From Flavobacterium sp. CFS9 (GTDB lineage: Bacteria; Bacteroidota; Bacteroidia; Flavobacteriales; Flavobacteriaceae), in contig NZ_AP031573.1 of assembly GCF_041154745.1 (NCBI RefSeq), positions 4,216,001 through 4,280,000 on the forward strand: a DNA stretch of 64,000 nucleotides. The letters are read 5' to 3'. Positions 58,257-64,000 of the stretch are shown here, piece after piece (the stretch's first letter is position 1; each line of letters begins with the position of its first letter). The position numbers and the translations under genes were made by a program. Below the pieces are notes generated by a model. It saw nothing but the letters and a program-made list of their open reading frames with translations, was not told the origin of the DNA and did no database searches.

Positions 58257-59660
58257 TTAAACCTTTTTAGTGTATCCTAAAATTTTTAATACATCGTCCG
58301 AAGTTTGTTGCTCTGAGAAAACTTCAGTAGCCAGAATGCCATTTTCATCACGATCTATTAATATATGTTTAGGCTGTGGAATCAGACAGTGGTGTAAACC
58401 GCCGTATCCTCCAATGGTTTCCTGATACGCACCAGTATTAAAGAAACCAATGTATAGTGGCTTTTCTTTGTTGTATTTAGGTAAATAAATAGCGTTCATA
58501 TTTTGCTCTGAGTTGTAATAATCGTCACTATCACAAGTCAGGCCGCCTAATAAAACCCGCTCGTAAGTATCATTCCAGCGGTTTACCGCCAACATGATAA
58601 AACGTTTGTTTATTGCCCAAGTATCCGGCAAAGTGGTAATGAATGACGAATCAATCATGTTCCATTTCTCTCTGTCATTTTGTTGTTTTTGATACAAAAT
58701 CTGATAGATCGCGCCACCGCTTTCACCTACTGTAAATGATCCAAATTCTGTAAAGATGTTGGGTACATCAACTTCGGCTTCGTCACATGCAATTTTAATC
58801 TGATTGATAATTTCATCAATCATGTATTGATAATCGTACTCGAATGCAAGAGAGTTTTTAATCGGGAAACCGCCACCAATGTTCAATCCGTCAAGGGTAG
58901 GGCATTCTCTTTTAAGTGCAATGTATACTTTGATACATTTTACCAGCTCATTCCAGTAATAGGAAGTATCGTTTATTCCGGTATTGATGAAAAAGTGAAG
59001 CATTTTTAACTCCAGTTTGTCATTCTCCTGAATTTGTTTTTTATAGAATGAAACGATGTTTTTATATCCAATTCCTAATCTTGAGGTATAGAACTCAAAT
59101 TTAGGTTCTTCTTCTGCTGCGATACGAATTCCAATTTTGAATTTCCCTTTGATTTCAGCCTGAAGCAAATCTAACTCTTCATAATTGTCAATAATCGGAA
59201 TGGTGTTTTTATGTCCGTTATTGATTAATCGCGCAATATTACTAATGTATTCGTCTCTTTTAAAACCATTACAGATTACATAAGTGCTTTTGTTGATTTT
59301 ACCATTTTCTAATAAATTCTCAACAATATTTACGTCAAAAGCTGAAGATGTTTCAATGTGAATGTTATTCTTGAAAGCTTCGTTCATAATGTATTCAAAA
59401 TGAGAGCTTTTTGTGCAATAGCAGTAGTAGTACTTTGCGTCGTACTTATTTTTCTCCATTGATTTTCTGAACCAGGCTTTTGCCTTATTGATGTTCTCTG
59501 AAATCTGAGGTAAATAAGTAAATTTTAAGGGAGTTCCGTATTGTTCGACCAATTTCATCAAATCGATGTTGTGAAATTGTAGATTGTCTTTGTTTAATTT
59601 GAATTCTTCCTGAGGAAAATAGTAAGTTTGATTGATAAGGTCAGAATATTTTGTATTCAT
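58257..59660 (-). CDS. Arginine decarboxylase-like PLP enzyme (fold type III)
   Basis: A 467-residue decarboxylase of the alanine-racemase/ornithine-decarboxylase fold. The PLP Lys is K84 in Y-C-Y-C-T-K-S-S-H-F, with G-G-G-F-P-I-K for phosphate binding and the active-site Cys segment L-G-G-L-T-C-D-S-D-D. Flavobacterial homologues are annotated as arginine decarboxylase, making agmatine. It is much shorter than the classical SpeA (about 650), so the substrate should be treated as probable. The message likely has a leader of about 240 bases that carries a 59-codon ORF. Confidence 0.85.
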   Translation of the reverse strand: MNTKYSDLINQTYYFPQEEFKLNKDNLQFHNIDLMKLVEQYGTPLKFTYLPQISENINKAKAWFRKSMEKNKYDAKYYYCYCTKSSHFEYIMNEAFKNNIHIETSSAFDVNIVENLLENGKINKSTYVICNGFKRDEYISNIARLINNGHKNTIPIIDNYEELDLLQAEIKGKFKIGIRIAAEEEPKFEFYTSRLGIGYKNIVSFYKKQIQENDKLELKMLHFFINTGINDTSYYWNELVKCIKVYIALKRECPTLDGLNIGGGFPIKNSLAFEYDYQYMIDEIINQIKIACDEAEVDVPNIFTEFGSFTVGESGGAIYQILYQKQQNDREKWNMIDSSFITTLPDTWAINKRFIMLAVNRWNDTYERVLLGGLTCDSDDYYNSEQNMNAIYLPKYNKEKPLYIGFFNTGAYQETIGGYGGLHHCLIPQPKHILIDRDENGILATEVFSEQQTSDDVLKILGYTKKV

Positions 59661-59721
59661 TTATTTTGTAATATTAAGGATGTAATTTTTAATTTTAGAT
59701 GACGAAATTTCAATCTAAAAT

Positions 59722-59901
59722 TCAAACCCTAATATTAGCAAAAATAATTTCCAGCTTTTCGTGTTCTGCTTTCGAGCACAAAAAGACATCAAAACAAAAT
59801 GGACTTTTACTATTATAAAAACGGTTCAACATTCTTAATAAAGAACTGTTGAGGCGGTTTCTGTAAGAGTTAAAATGTCTTTGTTTACTGTTCGTTTTCA
59901 T
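59722..59901 (-). CDS. 59-residue Arg-rich small ORF in the arginine decarboxylase leader
   Basis: The minus-strand ORF starts with ATG at 59901 and stops at 59722, just under a typical gene-calling limit. It encodes 59 residues, with Arg at 8, 14, 16, 23 and 27 and again near the end, a basic first half and a more hydrophobic second half (F-C-F-D-V-F-L-C). The -7 box ends 6 bases before the ATG, so it would be leaderless or nearly so. It precedes the decarboxylase start by 61 bases. It may be a regulatory upstream ORF, a small protein, or chance. I know no matching family. Confidence 0.4.
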   Translation of the reverse strand: MKTNSKQRHFNSYRNRLNSSLLRMLNRFYNSKSPFCFDVFLCSKAEHEKLEIIFANIRV

Positions 59902-59906
59902 CGTGG

Positions 59907-59939
59907 CAAATGTAAAAAATAATATATACCTAAAGCAAA
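59907..59939 (-). promoter_or_regulatory. Full -33/-7 promoter before the arginine decarboxylase leader
   Basis: On the minus strand TTTG (59939-59936) and TACATTTG (59914-59907) are separated by 21 bases, a full match to the Bacteroidota consensus. It is the best promoter in the window. Confidence 0.7.
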
Positions 59940-59959
59940 GCTTTTTTATTAAAAAAAGT

Positions 59960-61027
59960 TTAAGATTTATAATCCTGAAACGCGTCTAGAATCAATTTAT
60001 TTTCAACCGATTGGTTAATTTTTATTTTTCCGATTCCTTCGATTAAGGCAAATTGAATTAAACCGTACTCATTTTTTTTGTCGTGAATCAGCAGTTCAAG
60101 GATCGGATCGATGTCGTTTTCTTCGATTTTTACGTCCTCGTAAATACTCTTAATTGCAGTTTTAATTTCGGAATATTCTGCTGCTGTAATTAAGTTTTTT
60201 TGCAACGAAATATAACTTTCCAGGATCATTCCGATCGCAATGGCTTCACCGTGTAATAGCGTCGTTTTTGTTTCGCTTTCTAAAAAGTAACCTTCTATCG
60301 CATGCCCTAAGGTATGTCCGAAATTAAGGGCTTTACGGATGTTCTTTTCGGTTGGATCCTGAATGACAATGTCATTTTTTATCTCAACAGAACGGTAAAT
60401 TAATTCGTCAAAATCAGCGTAATCTATTGAATTTAAATCTAAAAACTGTTTCCAGTAGGCCGCATCATAAATTAATCCGTGTTTTAGCATTTCGGCAAGA
60501 CCGGAACGCATTTCGTTTTGAGGCAGCGTTTCAAGATATTGGGTGTCAATTAATACCATTTGAGGTACGTTAATTACACCAATCTGGTTTTTTAAATTTC
60601 CTAAATCTACGCCGGTTTTTCCTCCAACAGAAGCGTCAACCATAGATAATAAGGTAGTGGGGATATTGATGAAATCTACTCCGCGTTTAAAAGTCGAAGC
60701 GACAAAACCTCCCAAATCAGTTACAACACCTCCGCCAAGATTAATGACAAGCGATTTTCTGTCGGCACCAAGTTCTGTAAGGACTTTCCATACTTCAATA
60801 CAGGTTTCAATATTTTTATTGATTTCTCCTGCTTCAAATTCAATGATTTCTATGGTCAGATCTGTTTCTAATAAGGGTAAAAACTTTGGTAAACAATATT
60901 CATTAGTTTGATTATCAACTATGATAAATAGGTTTGAATATTTATTCTCTTTTAAATGATTGTTTAAAGCTTCGTATGCATTTTGGTTGAAATGCACCAG
61001 ATAATTATTGGCCTGAATAGATTGCAT
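59960..61027 (-). CDS. aroB: 3-Dehydroquinate synthase
   Basis: A 355-residue cytoplasmic enzyme, the second step of the shikimate pathway (DAHP to 3-dehydroquinate), using NAD and a metal. The ATG at 61027 is preferred; the longer frame begins with TTG at 61054. Motifs are G-G-G-V-V-T-D-L-G-G-F-V-A near residue 97-109, P-T-T-L-L-S-M-V-D-A-S-V-G-G-K-T and N-F-G-H-T-L-G-H-A near 255. Upstream of the polyamine group, but with its own unit. Confidence 0.94.
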   Translation of the reverse strand: MQSIQANNYLVHFNQNAYEALNNHLKENKYSNLFIIVDNQTNEYCLPKFLPLLETDLTIEIIEFEAGEINKNIETCIEVWKVLTELGADRKSLVINLGGGVVTDLGGFVASTFKRGVDFINIPTTLLSMVDASVGGKTGVDLGNLKNQIGVINVPQMVLIDTQYLETLPQNEMRSGLAEMLKHGLIYDAAYWKQFLDLNSIDYADFDELIYRSVEIKNDIVIQDPTEKNIRKALNFGHTLGHAIEGYFLESETKTTLLHGEAIAIGMILESYISLQKNLITAAEYSEIKTAIKSIYEDVKIEENDIDPILELLIHDKKNEYGLIQFALIEGIGKIKINQSVENKLILDAFQDYKS

Positions 61028-61249
61028 ATCTCTGTCGTTGATTTGAAACCGCAAAATAAGGCATTTTTAACTAAATAATATTCAAAGTTTTGTTCTAATT
61101 TGTATTAAAACGAATCATTCTATATAAGGTTTTAAAGTGTTTATCTGTAATTTTCTTTCAAAAAGTTTGTTATGAGGCAAACTCTTGTGTTGCAAGCTGT
61201 AAAAATATAACAATGTTGTTAATGATATTGAAAAATAGGGTAGTAATTA

Positions 61250-61281
61250 TTGACGAATATTCAAAACTCTATCTATATTTG
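61250..61281 (+). promoter_or_regulatory. Predicted promoter of proline dehydrogenase
   Basis: TTG at 61250-61252 and TATATTTG at 61274-61281 with 21 bases between. The box ends 18 bases before the ATG at 61300. Confidence 0.6.
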
Positions 61282-61299
61282 CATAAAAAATTGACCTTA

Positions 61300-62469
61300 A
61301 TGGAAAAAATATTTGATAACACTCAGGTTGCATTTTCGCTAAAAAGTGATACGGAACTTGACAGAGCTTATTTTCTTTTTAAAATGATCGACAGCCAGCC
61401 TTTGGTGAGGATAGGAACCGCTGTTACTAATTTTGCTATTAAAGCGCATCTTCCGGTAGAAGGATTGATTCGTGCAACTGTTTTTGACCATTTTTGTGGT
61501 GGTGTAAACGAAGACGATTGTATTACAGTGGTAGACAAAATGTTTACTAAAGGTGTTTCATCAGTGTTGGATTATTCGGTTGAAGGAAAAGAAGAAGAAG
61601 AGCAGTTTGATGCTGCTTTAGAAATGACTTTAAAAACCATTGAATTTGCAAAAGAACGTTTGGCGATTCCGTTTGCAGTATTTAAGCCAACAGGTTTTGG
61701 ACGTTTCGAATTATATGAAAAATTAGGGGAGAAACAAACGCTTTCTCCAACTGAACAAGCAGAGTGGGACAGAGTAGTGGCTCGTTTTGATCACGTTTGT
61801 GCTGAAGCTCACAGAAAAGATGTGGCTTTGCTAATTGACGGAGAAGAAAGCTGGATGCAGGATGCGGCCGATGATTTGGTTACCGACATGATGCGTAAAT
61901 ACAATAAAGAAAAAGCAATTGTTTTCAATACTTTGCAAATGTACCGTTGGGATCGTTTGGATTATTTGAAAAAATTGCATGAAGTGGCTAAGAATGAAGG
62001 TTTCTTTATAGGAATGAAAATCGTTCGTGGTGCTTATATGGAGAAAGAAAACAAACGTGCGGAAGAGAAAAATTACGTTTCTCCAATTTGTGTTTCCAAA
62101 GAAGCTACGGATATTAATTATGATGCAGCTATCCGTTATATGGCAGAACATTTGGAAAGCATGTCTATCTTTGCAGGAACTCACAATGAATTGAGTTCTT
62201 ATAAATTGATGGAAATAATGCAGGAAAAAGGAATTGCGAAAAACGATACTAAAATCTGGTTTGGGCAATTGTACGGAATGAGTGATAATATCAGTTACAA
62301 TTTAGCAGAGAACGGCTATAATGTTGCAAAATATTTACCTTTCGGACCTGTAAAAGACGTTATGCCTTACCTGATTCGTCGTGCGGAAGAGAATACTTCA
62401 GTTGCGGGTCAGACCAGCCGTGAATTGTCTATGATTAAAGCGGAACGCAAAAGAAGAAAAGGAAAATAG
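61300..62469 (+). CDS. Proline dehydrogenase
   Basis: A 389-residue FAD enzyme that oxidises proline to pyrroline-5-carboxylate and passes electrons to the quinone pool. The start at 61300 follows the predicted promoter; the frame from 61213 would begin before it. Motifs of the barrel include F-K-P-T-G-F-G-R-F, I-D-G-E-E-S-W-M-Q, Q-M-Y-R-W-D-R, M-K-I-V-R-G-A-Y-M-E-K-E and the final Y-L-P-F-G-P-V-K-D-V-M-P-Y-L-I-R-R. It is the monofunctional form, without the P5C dehydrogenase part of PutA. Confidence 0.94.
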   Translation: MEKIFDNTQVAFSLKSDTELDRAYFLFKMIDSQPLVRIGTAVTNFAIKAHLPVEGLIRATVFDHFCGGVNEDDCITVVDKMFTKGVSSVLDYSVEGKEEEEQFDAALEMTLKTIEFAKERLAIPFAVFKPTGFGRFELYEKLGEKQTLSPTEQAEWDRVVARFDHVCAEAHRKDVALLIDGEESWMQDAADDLVTDMMRKYNKEKAIVFNTLQMYRWDRLDYLKKLHEVAKNEGFFIGMKIVRGAYMEKENKRAEEKNYVSPICVSKEATDINYDAAIRYMAEHLESMSIFAGTHNELSSYKLMEIMQEKGIAKNDTKIWFGQLYGMSDNISYNLAENGYNVAKYLPFGPVKDVMPYLIRRAEENTSVAGQTSRELSMIKAERKRRKGK

Positions 62470-62500
62470 ATTTACAGATTTGTAAATAAATTTCAAATAT

Positions 62501-62547
62501 AAAATCCCAAATTTCAATTGTAAAATATTGGAATTTGGGATTTTTTT
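62501..62547 (+). terminator. Terminator of proline dehydrogenase
   Basis: Long stem AAAATCCCAAATTTCAAT / ATTGGAATTTGGGATTTT (one mismatch) with a T-run, 31 bases after the stop. Confidence 0.88.
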
Positions 62548-62573
62548 ATTGGATTTTAATTCTACTTTGTTTT

Positions 62574-62610
62574 TTAAATCTGACGGGTTTTAAAACCCCT
62601 CAGATTTAAA
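62574..62610 (-). terminator. Hairpin after the porin gene
   Basis: Stem AAATCTGACGGGTTTT / AAAACCCCTCAGATTT with one mismatch, 8 bases past the porin stop. It lacks a long T-run on the minus strand, so it may be a repeat-type hairpin like the one at 45054. Confidence 0.6.
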
Positions 62611-62618
62611 TATATGAA

Positions 62619-63926
62619 TTAAAAAGAAACCTGACATTGTAAAACGACCATTCCTAATCGGTCACTTTGTTTGTAGGCCCCTGCAAGGGTTTTACCGTAA
62701 ACCGCTCTGTTTTGATAGTTTAAACTGAATTTTGGTCCCAAAGTACCGGTGGTGTAGTAGTTTACACCCAATTCATACATAGACATTGGAGTATCTAATG
62801 CTTCTAAATCGGCAATTTGTGTGGCAGCATAAGGTTGAAAACGGCCTTTTTTAGCTTCATTATCCGATTTTCCAAAAAGATATCCCAGCTGCGCATAATA
62901 TATATTTCCGGTTCCTACACCGATAAATCCGGCACCTGAACCGTTTATCAGAGAATTATCTCCTATAGCAGGATTAGGTGTATTAACGGACTGGATGTAG
63001 TTTTTTCCGTAGTTGTTATTGTTGAAAGCCGCGTAAGCAGTTATAGCAGCACCTTTATTGTTAATCGGGCTGTCGTAGAAAACATCAAAGCCCAGAATTT
63101 TCATGTCGTCGTACGCAATAGTCGCGTCGGGAGTTAAATGCCACATCGCTTTGGCTTGAGTCATATAACCAAGTGCGACATTGAAGATTTTCTTTGTTCC
63201 TAAATAGGTTCCTTTGTGATAAGCATCTTCAACTGATTCTTTATCAAAGAAAGAGTAAGTTAGAATTCCTGCGTATTGTGCTCTTGGCGTTTGAGTGCTT
63301 ACCGAAGAATTGATTCCCAGATTGTCAGTCGTATTTCGGTACGGATTGGTAATAGCTGCACGATAATTAAACTTACCTAAATCTCCTTTAGCATAAATAC
63401 TTAAATTTCTGTTTCCGAAGGTTGATGAAATATTAGCGAACTGCTGGTACATTGGCGTATCCAGAGTAAGATGAGAGGAGGAACTATTTGCTGAATAACG
63501 AGTTGTTCCCGCTCCCCAGGCTGTCAATCCTCCACCAATATGAAGCTTTTTGCTAAAATGATATTCTCCTAAAGCATCCATAACCGAAAGCGGTGCGTTT
63601 GAAGGTCCGTTATTCTGTGTGAAATTAATATTGTTCTGGCCTAACTGAAGATGAAAGAAAATATTTTCCGTCAGCATACCCATAGCCTGTAGACGCAAAC
63701 GTCTGATGACGATATCGTAGGTATCACTAACCTCATTTGTACCAATTTTACTGCCTTCGTTCAATTCGGCATATCTTCCCCAAACCTGAAGGTTTATTCC
63801 GAATTTGATGTATTGTGATCCGTCTTTGGAAATATTAACCACATTAAAAGGTTTTTCCTGAGCAAGAAGATTGATGGTATTTAAAACAATAAATAATAAA
63901 ATTAAAATGATTCTTAAATGTGGCAT
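62619..63926 (-). CDS. Outer-membrane porin
   Basis: A 435-residue protein with a signal peptide (cleavage near N-L-L-A-Q, residue 23). The mature part starts with an amphipathic strand (Q-Y-I-K-F-G-I-N-L-Q-V-W-G-R-Y) and continues as a series of aromatic-rich beta strands, ending in a terminal Phe (C-Q-V-S-F), the usual outer-membrane barrel signal. It resembles the phosphate-selective porin O/P group in layout, though the substrate is unknown. The ATG at 63926 is the natural start. Confidence 0.82.
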   Translation of the reverse strand: MPHLRIILILLFIVLNTINLLAQEKPFNVVNISKDGSQYIKFGINLQVWGRYAELNEGSKIGTNEVSDTYDIVIRRLRLQAMGMLTENIFFHLQLGQNNINFTQNNGPSNAPLSVMDALGEYHFSKKLHIGGGLTAWGAGTTRYSANSSSSHLTLDTPMYQQFANISSTFGNRNLSIYAKGDLGKFNYRAAITNPYRNTTDNLGINSSVSTQTPRAQYAGILTYSFFDKESVEDAYHKGTYLGTKKIFNVALGYMTQAKAMWHLTPDATIAYDDMKILGFDVFYDSPINNKGAAITAYAAFNNNNYGKNYIQSVNTPNPAIGDNSLINGSGAGFIGVGTGNIYYAQLGYLFGKSDNEAKKGRFQPYAATQIADLEALDTPMSMYELGVNYYTTGTLGPKFSLNYQNRAVYGKTLAGAYKQSDRLGMVVLQCQVSF

Positions 63927-64000
63927 TTCTTTGGTTTAAGGTTAGTTAATACTGCTTACATTCTTAATTAGGAGTTGCTAAATTGAAGGTTGCTTAGATT

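Noticed and set aside
61028..61054. N-terminal extension of AroB from a TTG
   Set aside because: An ATG at 61027 gives the normal family length.

Overview
The window looks like chromosomal DNA from a Flavobacterium-type member of the Bacteroidota. The sequence is AT-rich. Many starts are preceded by the Bacteroidota -7 promoter element TAnnTTTG rather than by a Shine-Dalgarno sequence. One secreted protease ends in a type IX secretion (T9SS) sorting domain. The window also carries a fused cytochrome c maturation protein (CcsBA), menaquinone genes, a bacillithiol-type reductase, and intergenic repeats that I recall from flavobacterial genomes. I see no rRNA, tRNA, CRISPR array, prophage, transposase or replication origin. 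The genus is an inference from these traits; no marker gene was searched.

Layout. 1-14.3 kb: a partial DUF1348 gene, an orphan four-helix sensor, then a PIG-L deacetylase / 35-residue membrane protein / Na+-solute symporter operon. Next come envelope proteins (an LVIVD-repeat lipoprotein, an Asp/His-rich secreted protein, a POTRA-barrel protein) and a compact leftward cluster of DUF2520, KdsC-like phosphatase, UbiA-family prenyltransferase, Maf and MscS genes. 14.4-24.2 kb: a coiled-coil secreted protein, ccsBA, a DoxX-like protein, an ECF sigma/anti-sigma pair, a small secreted-peptide ORF with its own strong terminator, glutathione peroxidase, a GNAT enzyme and a thioredoxin-fold protein. 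24.3-37.9 kb: a scattered menaquinone region (menD, menB, menA, menC), interrupted at about 28.65-32.45 kb by an AT-rich islet that carries a T9SS-exported M43-like metalloprotease. 38-48.6 kb: an OmpA/HhH pair, CYTH, a thiol-redox neighbourhood (YpdA-like, SelO, MsrA, a NifS-like PLP enzyme), then a four-gene operon with a spermidine-synthase-like protein, an M23 peptidase, a lipoprotein and a secreted protein. 48.7-64 kb: an XRE repressor divergent from an M14 carboxypeptidase across an operator array, Lrp, PEP carboxylase, DinB, RecQ, a polyamine group (arginine decarboxylase, deoxyhypusine-synthase-like enzyme, Asp-rich protein), AroB, proline dehydrogenase and a porin.

How it works together. 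Most genes are housekeeping or envelope functions of an aerobic heterotroph: menaquinone synthesis and cytochrome c maturation for respiration, PEP carboxylase and proline dehydrogenase for carbon and nitrogen flow, and thiol/methionine repair against oxidative damage. Menaquinone genes F, E and H are not in the window.

I did not find a clear-cut new defence or mobile system. The most interesting unexplained signals are: (1) a set of GTTTAC-N4-GTAAAC operator-like sites between the XRE and M14 genes, two of which overlap both predicted -7 boxes; (2) an arginine-rich 59-codon ORF that begins about 6 nt after a full -33/-7 promoter in front of arginine decarboxylase; (3) two unannotated small ORFs (35 and 49 residues); (4) several intergenic elements bounded by inverted repeats, plus arrays with a strict 7-bp period; (5) a 15-bp inverted repeat in the protease islet.
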